This document shows, piece by piece, positions 27,371-37,554 of a stretch of DNA of 64,000 nucleotides. The notes under the pieces are model-generated. The model saw only the letters and a list, made by a program, of their open reading frames with translations. It did no database searches and had not been told where the DNA came from. Each line of letters begins with the position of its first letter. Position 1 is the stretch's first letter. The DNA is from Paenibacillus sp. P25. GTDB taxonomy: Bacteria > Bacillota > Bacilli > Paenibacillales > NBRC-103111. The position numbers were made by a program, and so were the translations under genes. The stretch is from assembly GCA_024704175.1 (NCBI GenBank), contig CP085629.1:2108001-2172000 (forward strand), read 5' to 3'.

Positions 27371-27399
27371 AATATACAATTTATTCCACAATCCTGCAA
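27371..27399 (-). promoter_or_regulatory. Sigma-A promoter for Gfo/Idh-UvrA unit
   Basis: Minus strand: CTGCAA-complement TTGCAG at 27394-27399 and TATATT at 27371-27376, 17 bases apart. It leaves a leader of about 130 bases before the gene. Confidence 0.55.
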
Positions 27400-27415
27400 G
27401 TCGGCAAAGCCAGAC

Positions 27416-27452
27416 AAGCCACCTGCCTTTATAATAGAAAGACAAGTGGCTT
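27416..27452 (-). terminator. Hairpin after tdh-kbl
   Basis: A 15-bp stem with three G-T pairs (27416-27430 with 27438-27452) just after the kbl stop. The T tract is weak. Confidence 0.6.
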
Positions 27453-27465
27453 CAGCCGCTCTCCG

Positions 27466-29730
27466 TTATTCAACTATGCTATCCCAGCGGCCCAAGCGCT
27501 TGCCGGAGCGCTCCAATGCGTTTAACGCATAATCGAGATCCTCCTGCGTATGCCCGGCCGTTACGATAAAGCGTACCCGGCCTTTGTCCATTGCGACCGT
27601 CGGGTAAACAATACCTTGCGCGTAGACGCCTTCCTCAAGCATTAGGTCGGAAAGGCGCATCGTCTTCGCCGGGTCTCCGACAATAACCGGGACAATCGGC
27701 GTCTCGCTCGCGCCGGTATCGAACCCGAGCGCCTGCACCTTCGAGCGAAAATACGCGGCGTTCGCCCACAGCTTCTCAATCCGCTCGCCGCTTTGCTGAA
27801 GCACTTGAATCGCGGCAAGACAGGTGGTCGCCACCGCAGGCGTCTGCGAAGTGCTGAACAGAAACGGGCGCGCCTTGTGAATCAGATAATCCTTCAATAT
27901 TTGCTCGCATGCAACGTAGCCGCCGACGGCGCCGACCGCCTTGGACAGCGTGCCCACCTGGATATGCACCCGCCCGTGCAGCCCGAAATGATCGGTTGAC
28001 CCTTTGCCGTTCTTACCGAGCACCCCGCTCGCATGGGCGTCGTCGACATACACGAAGGCGTCGTATTTCTCCGCCAGCTCCACGATGTGAGGCGGCGGGG
28101 CAATGTCGCCGTCCATACTGAATACTCCGTCCGTCACGACGACGCGTTTCTTAAAGCCTGCGCAATCCTTCAACACAGCCTCCAGCTGGTCCATATCTTT
28201 ATGTGCGAATATACGCCGGTGTGCCTTCGTCAGCCGAATGCCGTCTATGATGCTGGCATGGTTCAGCTCGTCGCTGATGACGACGTCGTCGGGACCGAGG
28301 ACGGACGAAAGCACGCCTTGATTCGTCGTAAATCCGGATTGAAACACAAGCGCCGCTTCCGTCCCCTTGAACCGGGCCAGCTCCCGCTCCAGCCGGTCGT
28401 GAATGTCCAGTGTCCCCGTAATGGTACGCACCGAGCCGCCGCCGACGCCGTACTGCTCCACGGCCCGGATCGCCGCTTCCTTCAGGTCCGGGTGATCGGT
28501 GAGCCCAAGGTAGTTGTTCGAAGACATTTGCAGAAGCCTCCGGCCGTTCAGAGTCATCCAAGTGCCCGGACGGCTCTCCCAGACCGATATCGTCCGATGC
28601 CGCCCTTCTCGCTTCGCCTGCTCGAGCTCATCCCGCAGTAAATTCCAATTGGCCATGAACTTGCTCCCCTTGCTCGTAGAATGAGTATCTCTATCATGAT
28701 AGAACACGATTTTGCCGCATTGACCGGAAGCCCCCAGCGCAAAGGCCTCCTCGTACTGCTCCAGCGTAAAAGTATGCGAGACGAGCTGCTTCAGATCGAT
28801 CCGCGACCGGTCCAGCAAGCCCTTGAGCTGATACCAGGTATGGTACATCCGCCGGCCGGTAATGCCTTCCACGTGAAGACCCTTGAAAATAATATGCCGC
28901 GCCAGGTCTAGGGTGACCTCCCGGGCCGGAATGCCGAGCAGCGAGACGCGTGCGGCCGGAGCCGCCGCTTCGAATCCTCCGCGGATGGCGTCCGGGTGGC
29001 CGGACATTTCCAGCACAACTTCCGCTCCCTCTCCGCCGGTATGCTGCATGATCGCCTGTACCATGGACGTCTCCTTGCTGTTGATCGCAATATCAGCTCC
29101 CATCTTAAGGGCCAGCCCCAGACGGTAAGCGTTTACGTCCACCGCCATCACCATACCCGCTCCGCATGCTTTAGCCACCGCCGCCGCCATCAAGCCGATG
29201 GGTCCGGTACCGATGACAGCTACCGACTTGCCGACAATGTCTCCGGAAAGCACCGTCTGTACGGCATTACCAAGCGGATCCTGCAAGCAGGCGAGCTCAA
29301 AGGGCAGGTCCGGAGCGTTATGAATCACATTCGTCGCTTTGACGACGGTATAATCGGCGAAGCAGCCCGGTGCCGTAATGCCGAAGCTTCTTGTGTTCGG
29401 ACAGACATGCGCGTTGCCGGTCCGGCAGGCTTTACAGATGCCGCAGACGATATGCCCTTCCGCCGATATGTGTTCCCCGGGCTTCACGTTCGTTACCCGG
29501 TCGCCTACAGCCTCGACAATACCCGCAAATTCATGGCCGAAAACGATTGGCGTAACTACCGTTTGCTCCGCCCAGCTGTCCCACTGATAAATATGTAAAT
29601 CCGTGCCGCAGATAGACGTCGTTTTTACCCGGACCAGCACTTCATCGGGACCGTACACCGGAATGGGAACCTCCCTCAGTACTGCGCCGAACGCCCGTTG
29701 CTCCTTCACAAGCCCTCTCATGGTTCCCAT
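27466..29730 (-). CDS. L-threonine 3-dehydrogenase joined in frame to 2-amino-3-ketobutyrate CoA ligase
   Basis: One reading frame of 754 codons. Residues 1-350 are a zinc threonine dehydrogenase (Tdh): catalytic-zinc region SICGTDLHIYQWD and GHEFAG, structural zinc CGICKACRTGNAHVC, NAD loop GTGPIGLMA. Residues about 362-754 are glycine C-acetyltransferase (Kbl), a PLP enzyme with the Lys in TLSKAVGAVGG and DDAHASG before it. Together they turn threonine into glycine and acetyl-CoA. At the junction AAGGGGAG lies 5 bases before an ATG that fits a normal Kbl start, so two coupled genes may have lost the stop between them, by mutation or by an indel in this sequence. GGAGGG precedes the first ATG. 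Confidence 0.88.
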   Translation of the reverse strand: MGTMRGLVKEQRAFGAVLREVPIPVYGPDEVLVRVKTTSICGTDLHIYQWDSWAEQTVVTPIVFGHEFAGIVEAVGDRVTNVKPGEHISAEGHIVCGICKACRTGNAHVCPNTRSFGITAPGCFADYTVVKATNVIHNAPDLPFELACLQDPLGNAVQTVLSGDIVGKSVAVIGTGPIGLMAAAVAKACGAGMVMAVDVNAYRLGLALKMGADIAINSKETSMVQAIMQHTGGEGAEVVLEMSGHPDAIRGGFEAAAPAARVSLLGIPAREVTLDLARHIIFKGLHVEGITGRRMYHTWYQLKGLLDRSRIDLKQLVSHTFTLEQYEEAFALGASGQCGKIVFYHDRDTHSTSKGSKFMANWNLLRDELEQAKREGRHRTISVWESRPGTWMTLNGRRLLQMSSNNYLGLTDHPDLKEAAIRAVEQYGVGGGSVRTITGTLDIHDRLERELARFKGTEAALVFQSGFTTNQGVLSSVLGPDDVVISDELNHASIIDGIRLTKAHRRIFAHKDMDQLEAVLKDCAGFKKRVVVTDGVFSMDGDIAPPPHIVELAEKYDAFVYVDDAHASGVLGKNGKGSTDHFGLHGRVHIQVGTLSKAVGAVGGYVACEQILKDYLIHKARPFLFSTSQTPAVATTCLAAIQVLQQSGERIEKLWANAAYFRSKVQALGFDTGASETPIVPVIVGDPAKTMRLSDLMLEEGVYAQGIVYPTVAMDKGRVRFIVTAGHTQEDLDYALNALERSGKRLGRWDSIVE

Positions 29731-29930
29731 GATGCATCCCTCCGCCGGAAGTTGTATAATATAATAAATATTTGTATGTTATGACGCACTTATATTAGAT
29801 TATACATCTGTGCGCGATATTGTACATGGGTTCGAGCCTGCATTGAAATATTTTTTCTTTCGCCGGTAAGCCCGTGCGTTATGAGTCCTGCGTTTGTTTA
29901 AAATGAAGAGCAGCAGCATAGGAGGAAATC

Positions 29931-30489
29931 ATGGAGCACGAACAAATACACAAAAAATCGGCAGAACTCTGCAAGCCATCCGCAAGGCGCGCTCGCTTAG
30001 TCTCGACCAGGTGGCGGATATGACGGGGGTTAGCAAAGCGATGCTCGGGCAAATCGAACGGGGAGATTCAAACCCGACGATCTCAATCCTATGGAAAATC
30101 GTTAACGGACTGCGGATCTCGTTTACGTCTCTGATTGAAGAAGACCCGGTCAAGGTGACGCATTTCCGCTTCGAGCAATTGGAGCCTTTTGTAGAGGAAG
30201 AGGGCCGGTACCGGGCGTTCCCGCTCATTCCCTTCGACCAGCAAAAGCGCTTTGAAATTTATACCGTGGAAATGGAACCGAACTGCGACCACATTTCGGA
30301 GGCGCATAACGAGGGAATCGAGGAATATATCTTGATGATGCAGGGGAGCTGGACATCACGATCCAGCAGCAGACTTACACGCTGAAGACAGGAGACGCTC
30401 TGCGCTTTACTGCGGACCAAAACCACGTCTACACGAACCGCACGGATCAGAAGACCATGTATCATACCATCATCGTGTACCCTTCTTAA
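29931..30489 (+). CDS. XRE-family regulator with C-terminal cupin, frameshifted
   Basis: About 185 residues: an HTH_3 domain (GRTLQAIRKARSLSLDQVAD, then SKAMLGQIERGDSNPTI) and a cupin ligand domain ending with GDALRFTADQNHVYTNRT. ATG at 29931 has GGAGG 5 bases upstream, but its frame needs one base change in the A run at 29950-29957; a second change lies near 30345. It is divergent from tdh-kbl, separated by 200 AT-rich bases with TGTATAAT/ATTATACA repeats, and is probably its regulator. Confidence 0.82.
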
Positions 30490-30525
30490 TCCGCCAATAC
30501 CTGTCTCTCTCAGCATCCCGTCCTA

Positions 30526-30575
30526 AAAAATGACGTACTTCATGGAAGTTAGTTCCTCTGAGGTACGTCATTTTC
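30526..30575. terminator. Bidirectional terminator
   Basis: A 12-bp stem (30527-30538 with 30563-30574) with A run before and T run after. It separates the XRE-cupin gene from the convergent CBO0543 gene. Confidence 0.85.
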
Positions 30576-30616
30576 AAAATTGAGGCATCGCCGATTGAAC
30601 CGCAACTTGCGAAGCG

Positions 30617-31198
30617 TCAGCTTCGGCTCTGTGGCAATGACTGTTCTTGTGCATATTTGAATAAATCTGCGATCCACTTCCCGAGCACCCCTCCAATAAA
30701 GTAAAATAGGAACAACTGAAAATAATTTGCATCCAATAGCCGAAATAATCCCAGCAACGAAAGCAGCGGTTTAAAAATAAACGCAAATAAAATCGAAAGT
30801 ATTAAGAGGTACAAATAATATTTCCATTTCTTGTTCAACGAGATTTGGTAAATGAACATATACGTTACCGGTATTAACGAGGCATCCATATTTAAACCGA
30901 TCGGTGGATATGGAGTGATTTTATGTGGATATCCCCATAATCGATGTGTGGTTGCATATAAATCCGAATAAATTGCAATCACATGAATAGCAAATCCGTA
31001 AAAGCCGATTTGAAATGCATGCTTTTTATTGATTAAAAATGCTAACGCAATAAGCGGGGCTATAAACAAAATTAAAACAACCCAAAATTGCCACGTTCCC
31101 ATATTAGAATATGTTTTCCAGTAAGAAGACCAGGTATTGGTTAGGTCGTATGCTTCATTGACTAATTGAAGGAACATTTCTTCCTGTTTCTCGGGCAT
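30617..31198 (-). CDS. CBO0543-family membrane protein
   Basis: 193 residues with about five hydrophobic helices (WVVLILFIAPLIALAFLI, FQIGFYGFAIHVIAIY, YLYLLILSILFAFIF). The YPHKITPYPPIGLNMDASLIP loop is typical of the CBO0543 family found in Bacillus and Clostridium, whose function is unknown. GAGGAG precedes the ATG. A second member lies at 48,568. Confidence 0.75.
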   Translation of the reverse strand: MPEKQEEMFLQLVNEAYDLTNTWSSYWKTYSNMGTWQFWVVLILFIAPLIALAFLINKKHAFQIGFYGFAIHVIAIYSDLYATTHRLWGYPHKITPYPPIGLNMDASLIPVTYMFIYQISLNKKWKYYLYLLILSILFAFIFKPLLSLLGLFRLLDANYFQLFLFYFIGGVLGKWIADLFKYAQEQSLPQSRS

Positions 31199-31270
31199 TA
31201 AGAACTCCTCCTTTGCATTTATAATGTCATTAATATAAGAAATATATGCAATTCTGTTATTTTTAGGGGA

Positions 31271-31295
31271 ATAAAAAAACCGCGATATTCGCGGT
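31271..31295 (-). terminator. Rho-independent terminator
   Basis: ACCGCG-ATATT-CGCGGT hairpin followed on the minus strand by seven T; it ends the DUF2935 gene. Confidence 0.88.
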
Positions 31296-31310
31296 AAATG
31301 CAGGTTTACA

Positions 31311-32141
31311 TTAAGACGGAAACGAAGGCTTCGAAAGCGGACAGTCGGGAATCATGGGGAAATCCCGGTTAAAGTCCGACAACTTTCTTAAGAAATAGCA
31401 CGTTTCCGGGATGTGATGCTCCAGAAAGCGGAGCGTTGCCCGGTTCAATACTTCCGAGCCTTTGTACAGAGCGATAACCTCCAGAACAAGCTTGTAGAAG
31501 GCGGCCACCGTTTGGGCAACCTGCCCCGCGAAGCGGATTTGCAGCGGAAAGTTGGGAGGAGTAAACCGCAGAAAACCTTTCATGTCCTGATTTTTGACCA
31601 AATGTGCCTGAAATTCCTTTATAGCCGTATGCGCTCGCTCAATGAGCGGAATTTCCGCAGGGTCGATAACGTTCGCCACCAGTAAAGCGTGGCCCAGCTG
31701 ATCCTCGAGCCATAATTCAAGCAGCGAGACCAATGGAAGCGGGTCGGGAAGCATGCCGCGCACCAAAGAAGAAAGCATCCGCAAGTATTCGGCATTTTCG
31801 TTTAATGTGCCATTCAGAAAAGACGGGGTCAAATTCAAATTGATCCGGTTAAAAATTCGCAGATGCTGCATATATCCTTCCAACCGGTAGTAACCGGCGG
31901 TCGCGGAGTGGCTTTCACCGGCGAATTGAATCATCTGCGGGGAAGATGGAGGCAGATCCCTTCCCAACGCCTCAAGCCGCTCTCGGAGCCGGCGAAACTC
32001 TTCGATATAGGACTCCGCCGCATTGACCCACTTGGTTTCTTCCGGAGACATATAATCCCTGAGGAAATGGGCATGATCGGACAATATCTCGAGCCAAAAC
32101 CGGTGCTCTTCCCAAACCGGCAAAATGTTAGCCGCCTGCAT
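31311..32141 (-). CDS. DUF2935 protein
   Basis: About 276 residues, intact. Two related four-helix halves, each with an HxxxW/E-rich helix (VWEEHRFWLEILSDHAHFLRD, split here, and LLELWLEDQLGHALLVANV), typical of DUF2935, a metal-binding helical family common in Bacillales and of unknown role. GGAGG lies 7 bases before the ATG at 32141. Confidence 0.8.
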   Translation of the reverse strand: MQAANILPVWEEHRFWLEILSDHAHFLRDYMSPEETKWVNAAESYIEEFRRLRERLEALGRDLPPSSPQMIQFAGESHSATAGYYRLEGYMQHLRIFNRINLNLTPSFLNGTLNENAEYLRMLSSLVRGMLPDPLPLVSLLELWLEDQLGHALLVANVIDPAEIPLIERAHTAIKEFQAHLVKNQDMKGFLRFTPPNFPLQIRFAGQVAQTVAAFYKLVLEVIALYKGSEVLNRATLRFLEHHIPETCYFLRKLSDFNRDFPMIPDCPLSKPSFPS

Positions 32142-32199
32142 ACTCGTTCCTCCCCGGCACATCATCGCCATTATATGCCGCGAAAGATCTTGTCATGTC

Positions 32200-32227
32200 A
32201 AAAAAAGAAGAGGTCGTTACGACCTCT
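32200..32227 (-). terminator. Rho-independent terminator
   Basis: AGAGGTCG-TTA-CGACCTCT hairpin (32209-32227) with a T-rich tail on the minus strand, directly after the small protein gene at 32,233. Confidence 0.88.
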
Positions 32228-32232
32228 CCCTT

Positions 32233-32352
32233 TTAAAACATACGACCAACAAAATTGAACGGGTTGTTTTTGTTCATCATTGAATATGCAATGACAGCTC
32301 CGCCTGCTACGACACCTGCCGCAATCAATGAATACGTCATTGTCCGTCTCAC
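32233..32352 (-). CDS. Small 39-residue membrane protein
   Basis: GTG start with AGGAGG 8 bases upstream, stop TAA, then a clear terminator: a complete tiny gene. The protein opens MRRTMTYSLIAAG, spans the membrane once (VVAGGAVIAYSMM) and ends with NPFNFVGRMF. It loosely resembles short DUF3918/YrzQ-type proteins of Bacillus with an N-terminal basic cap and one helix. Function unknown. Confidence 0.75.
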   Translation of the reverse strand: MRRTMTYSLIAAGVVAGGAVIAYSMMNKNNPFNFVGRMF

Positions 32353-32428
32353 AAGCACACCCTCCTGCTTTTTATTAGTCGTACGTTTATAATATCTGTT
32401 GGCAAGATCATTTTATACATTATATGGT

Positions 32429-32977
32429 TCAAATCAATTCATAAAGACTGCTATTGTCCATTACTTGGGCGAAGGTACCATGTAAGGTGGCCATAAAAGT
32501 ATCATGAACGGTAGCGGCAGGAATCACGGTATCATTCCATTCCAAATCTTGGGTGGTACACGCTTCATTCAGCAATACGACTTCATAGCCCAAGCGATGT
32601 GCAGTTCTCACTGTCGAATCGATACACATATGGCTCATCATGCCGCAAATGACCAACCGCGTTACTTTTAGCGATTCAAGATGATTTTGTAATTGCGTTT
32701 GAAAAAAACTATCCGGCGTATGCTTGACAACCACTTTCTCGTCTGGTTGCGGATGTACACTTTCATGAATTTTGATCCCTTCGGTATCGGGAAGAAAAAA
32801 GGTGGCATTTTCCTCCAGAAGAATGCACTGAATATGAACAATTGGCAAATTCTTTTCCCGGAACAGCGACAAGGCTTCCTGTGCACGGGTTGACGCTTTA
32901 TCGATATTGAATAACTCGTTTCTGCCCCCTTTGAAATAATCATTCTGAATGTCTACCAATAGTAACGCTGTGTTCAT
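32429..32977 (-). CDS. Isochorismatase-family cysteine hydrolase
   Basis: 182 residues with the full catalytic triad of the family: Asp9 in LLVDIQNDY, Lys in VVVKHTPDSF and Cys in MMSHMCIDSTVR. The cis-peptide region ICGMMSHMC is normal. Members act as nicotinamidases, isochorismatases or related amidases; the substrate cannot be told. An HxlR regulator lies 100 bases upstream on the same strand and may control it. Confidence 0.88.
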   Translation of the reverse strand: MNTALLLVDIQNDYFKGGRNELFNIDKASTRAQEALSLFREKNLPIVHIQCILLEENATFFLPDTEGIKIHESVHPQPDEKVVVKHTPDSFFQTQLQNHLESLKVTRLVICGMMSHMCIDSTVRTAHRLGYEVVLLNEACTTQDLEWNDTVIPAATVHDTFMATLHGTFAQVMDNSSLYELI

Positions 32978-33078
32978 GGTTCATGGCTCCTCTACCTTGA
33001 TTTAAGTTGTTTCAAAAAGAATTATAATCGCGGTATAGCGAGCGGTGAATTACCCACTTTTTTGTGGGTACGGATTTT

Positions 33079-33443
33079 TCATTTCTTATAGCTGATGCCT
33101 TTGCGATCAAGAAGTTCGGTTTGCCCCCATTCCACCATGTATTCAATACCGATCTCTTGCATAATCAATACCGCATCCAACAGTTTTCTCCCCGGTCGGT
33201 AAGATAGTATTCTACGTGCAAAGGGTAACCTTCCGTTTTGATTTTATCAACGATTCCACAGGATTGAAGTTCTCTTAAATGCTGTAACAGCATTTTTTGA
33301 GTGATCTGGTCAATATCCCGCTCCAGTTGAGCCAAGGACGTATTCCCATTTCCCAGTTGAAATACGATCATGGTTTTCCATTTACCCTTGATAATGTCAT
33401 GAACAATCTCCAATGGGCAGGTACATTTCTCTCGAATGATCAT
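33079..33443 (-). CDS. HxlR-family regulator, frameshifted near the end
   Basis: About 120 residues. CPLEIVHDIIKGKWKTMIVFQL opens the winged helix, with the N-terminal Cys often used for redox or aldehyde sensing; QKMLLQHLRELQSCGIV is the recognition helix and PLHVEYYLT the wing. The frame breaks in an A run near 33185; the other frame gives LLDAVLIMQEIG and a stop at 33079. GAGGTGAG precedes the ATG. Confidence 0.85.
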
Positions 33444-33595
33444 GGAACTCACCTCTAAGAATTTATAATTCCACCGTTTTTTCAAGAACCCTTTATGATG
33501 AAAGCAAAAACACCTCCAAGGCTGTCTCCATATCTTACGACATGGTCGCATTCTCTTGAAAGTGTTTTAATCTCAGCTTTCTACTCTTAACGTTA

Positions 33596-35123
33596 TTATC
33601 CCTTTTTGGGAGAAAGCTGTACCGTATTGGATGGGAAGGCATGAACGGTTAAATCGTTAATGTAATATTCTATATTGGTATAGCCCATTCCGCAGTAGTC
33701 TCCTCTGGATTCCAGGGTACCGTCAGATGCATAAGCACTGTTCGGATTAAGCCCTCTTGCTTTCTCCCAATCATCCGGCATACCATCTCCATCTGTATCC
33801 GTTGGTGCACCGGTCCACACGGCATCGGGATATTTATATTCAACACCGGTCGCAATATTGTATTTATCAAGTTCCTCCTTCTCTTCATCTGAAGCGTCGG
33901 CATAAGGTCTTGCACCTGTAAGCGATCCTTTACCCGTTCTTGTTTCGAGAACTACCTGCTTGTCAATATCCGTCCTTTGAACCGCACTTACCGCCGCACC
34001 GGCATAATGCAGCACATGATTGTAGGAATCCTCCGCACTCTCCGCATAGACCGCTGTAGAAACATTGACACCGTTTACAAGCATTTCAAAAGGCACGTCC
34101 GAACGGGTATTTTCTTCTGTTTTTCCGGAGCCATAGCTAATGCCTGTCCAGTTATCCGAGGTAAACGTACTGTAGTCTGTGTTGTCCCGATTAAGAAAAC
34201 GATTCCCCTTCAGATAGATAGAGTAGTTCTCAGGACTTGTTCCACTATCGCCGACACTTATATAATGTAAACCGCCTTTGGTTGAAACACCCATTTTCAA
34301 TGTGTTATTCACATAATTTTCATGCCCAAGCGTTCCATAAGCCGTTTGATATCCCCAGTTGTAGATCACGTTATTGGTAAAATCAATGGGATTGGTCCCT
34401 ACCACTTTTCCTCTAAAGTTTCTAGAGACATTGTGAACAATGAGATTATGATGCCATGAAGCATTAGCCCGGCCGAGCATAACCCCAAACCCGTGAATGC
34501 CCTTGGAATGGTATGAAAATGAATTCGATGGACCGATGATGGAATACTGAACCGTGTAATTATTGTTATTTGAATAAAGTCCCCATTGTTCGTCATTGGC
34601 CCAGCCTATGGAAACATGGTCTACGATCGAGTTACTTCCGTTGGAACCTCCAAAGGCATCATAATCCTTCCAAACCCCTCTTTCACCGGGCCTTGAGCTG
34701 ATAAAGCGAAGGATAATATTATCGCCGCCAAGACCGATTTTATAGTTTTTGAGTGTAATGCCTGCGCCGCCGGGTGCCGTCTGTCCGGCTACAGTCACAT
34801 TGGATTTGACAACGACATCGCTTTGTAATTCAATGGTTCCTCCGACTTTAAAAAGAACGATTCGATTGGGTGTGCCTACTGCTTCTCTGAATGAACCCGG
34901 TCCGCTGTCATTCAGATTGGTGACATAAACTACATCACCCCCACGTCCGCCTGTTGCAAATTTACCTCCGCCTTCCGCACCGGGAAAGGCAATGATATGG
35001 TTTGCAGCGGCTTCTACCCTGTTGACATCGTTACCCGTCGTCCAGAATAACGATAAAGCGAGCCGATAGGAGAACTGAAATTCCACATATCCTTTTCATT
35101 TTCGGCTTATTCCCTTTGAACAT
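33596..35123 (-). CDS. Secreted pectate-lyase-like right-handed beta-helix protein, frameshifted in the signal
   Basis: About 505 residues. AFPGAEGGGKFATGGRGG and ITLKNYKIGLGGDNIILRF are typical of PelB/PelX-like polysaccharide lyases, and SIVDHVSIGWANDEQWGLY of the Ca-binding turn. Near the end DTDGDGMPDDWEKARGLNP is a calcium-binding thrombospondin-3-like repeat. The start MFKGNKPKMKRICG at 35123, with AAAGGAGAG upstream, begins a signal peptide that is broken by an indel between 35030 and 35075 before VEAAANHI. It should be secreted and act on pectin or a related polymer. Confidence 0.8.
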
Positions 35124-35386
35124 CAACACACTCTCCTTTACATTTAAATAACCGCCGCTTGACGGTTCCGGTTCAAATTTCATTATACCTATCATTTCAA
35201 AATACAGATGGGGGCGTATATCTTAAGTTATAGGGGAATTACCTTATTTTCCATGGAACGCCTGTTTGGTTGTCTCTCATTTTATTTTCCTCCTTGGCGC
35301 TGGGGGAAATAACATTAGACGTCAGGTCTAAAAACACTTTCGGTCTATGTTAATGTCGAGATAGCGCAGAAATGCCCGTCAAGCTG

Positions 35387-35422
35387 AAAAAGGCACCTGG
35401 TCCATACGGGCCGGATGCCTTT
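35387..35422 (-). terminator. Terminator after the hybrid kinase
   Basis: AAAGGCA-rich stem of about 15 bp with three bulges and an ATAC loop, then TTTTT on the minus strand. The rest of 35124-35461 is AT-rich leader of the lyase gene with a TATAAT near 35180 but no clear -35; no gene is seen. Confidence 0.7.
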
Positions 35423-35461
35423 CACGGTGCTCTTCATTTGTGAAGTGTTGCGATGTCAACA

Positions 35462-37381
35462 TTATCTAAAAGCACTATTTTTTTGTTCGAAACATGTTTT
35501 AATGATACGTTCCACGTCTTCGAGGCGTACCGGCTTGCTAAGGTAATCATCCATCCCTGCGGCAATATACTTTTCGTGGTCACCCGGCAAGGCATGCGCA
35601 GTCACGGCGACGACCCAAGGCTTCGTTTGCTGCGCCTTGATCTTTTGCATGGCTTCCACGCCGTCCATCCCCGGCATCTGCACGTCCATGAAAATCAGGT
35701 CATAAGGCACACGGGCCGCCGCTTCAACCGCTTCGTATCCGTTTTTTACAAGCTTCGCATGATAACCGATTCGCATAATCATGCGATTGAGCACCATTTG
35801 ATTCACTTCATTGTCTTCAGCAATCAAAATTTTGAGCGGACTCGCGGCGGGTTGGCTCTGTTCCATGTGCGCTGACCATTTGCGAATCGTCCTCCCGTGC
35901 CAGCATTTTCACGGTAAATACAAATGTTGATCCTTGCCCGTGATCATTCGGCTGATATTTAATATCCCCGCCCATCAGCCGGACGAGCTTCTTACAGATC
36001 GCAAGCCCGAGCCCCGTTCCTTCCGCCGAGCGCGTCATGTAGTTATCCGCTTGATAAAAGGGCTCAAAAAGTCGTGACTCCCTGTTTTTCGGGATCCCGA
36101 TGCCAGTGTCCTCGACCTTGAACTGAAGGTGCACGAACGGGCCTTCTTGTTCCACCTTGTCCACCCCAATGGTTACGGAGCCGTTCGGGGTAAACTTAAT
36201 GGCATTATTGATGAGATTGATCAGCACCTGCCTAAGTTTGGTCACATCCCCTACGACATATTGAGGAACGTTCGGACAAACCGAGGTGGTGATTTCCAAG
36301 TTTTTCTCAAAGGCCTTGGGCATGACCAAATTCAGCGTATCCAGCAGAACACCTCTTACACTAAAGGATTCTTCGATTAAGCTGGTATTGCCCGATTCAA
36401 TTTTTGAAAAGTCCAATATATCATTGATGATGGCCAGAAGCGTAGCGCCGCTTTTTCTGATAATCTCGACATACTCTTCTTGTTCCTTGCTCAGCTCGGT
36501 TTCCAGCAACAGATCCGTAATACCGATAACCCCGTTCATCGGGGTACGAATCTCGTGACTCATCATGGCTAGAAATTCGCTCTTGGCTTGGTTCGTTTTT
36601 TCCGCCGCTTCTTTCTCAATAATCAGCCTTTTCTGTTCGGTCATATCTTTAGCGATCAGGTAAAATCCCCTGATGGACTCCTGAATAACAATGGGAGCCA
36701 GCGTAGCCAGCACCTCGACGAAATGGCCCTCCTTATGTCTGATTAAATTAATCTCTTTTTCGACCATTGCAGAACAGTTTACATCCGCAAGGATGCTTCG
36801 TAGATGCCTTTCCCCACCAGTCTTGAAATAGGAGTTCCAATGAGCTCCGGTATCTCATAGCCGGTCAATTTTTCTGTCATTTGATTTCCATTGATGATAT
36901 TGCCGTCAAGCCCGAACGAAACGATCGCGTCGTGGTTGTATTTTTTAAGCGAGGTATACCGCTCCACACTTTCAATCAGTTTTTGTTCGGTCGCTTTGTT
37001 GTTGGTGATATCGATAATTTGGACGATCATGTTCCGCGGTTCCCCGTTTGCCGGATCCCGCAGCAGCGAAACATGAATGGAAGTCCAGACGACATGCCCC
37101 TCTTTATGTACAAATCGTTTTTCCACTTCGAAATTCTCTATCTCACCGTTCAGCAATTCTTGAACCAACGCATCCGTAAGATACATATCATCCGGGTAAG
37201 TGATATCAAAGGTCGTGCGCATCGAAAGCTCTTCCATCGAATACCCAAACATTTTACAGATTGCAGGGTTCACCTCTACCCAACGCCGGTCAAGCGAAAG
37301 AATCGCTATCCCCATTGGCGCATGCTGATATACATGTTCATAAACCATCATTTTTTTGAATAGCTCCCTGTTGCCCATCAT
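35462..37381 (-). CDS. Hybrid sensor histidine kinase/response regulator with PAS domains, frameshifted
   Basis: About 640 residues, cytoplasmic. PAS domain at about 15-125 ([18 protein letters not shown]), a second PAS at about 140-260, HisKA with [14 protein letters not shown] (phospho-His), HATPase with [20 protein letters not shown] and GTGLGLAI, and a C-terminal receiver with Asp in [11 protein letters not shown] and Lys in LSKPV. Frame changes near 36775 and 35860 split it in three; no ribosome site lies before the receiver part, so one protein is meant. No transmembrane segment is seen and the output partner is unknown. Confidence 0.87.
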
Positions 37382-37554
37382 CGGCTCCCCTTGTATAAAA
37401 GATTCGCGCAAATACTTATAGTTACCCCGGAAAGAGGGCGATGAAACATGTTATAAAGAAAAGCGATTCAGTCGGCTCCCATCAAGAAAACCTGTCAGGT
37501 ACCGGCACCTTTTTGTGATAAAATAAATGAAAAAAAGTAAGGGTTGAGATAGGA

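Noticed and set aside
35462..35866. Separate response-regulator gene after the histidine kinase
   Set aside because: No ribosome site before it and a conserved hybrid layout; the kinase frame breaks just there, so an indel is more likely.
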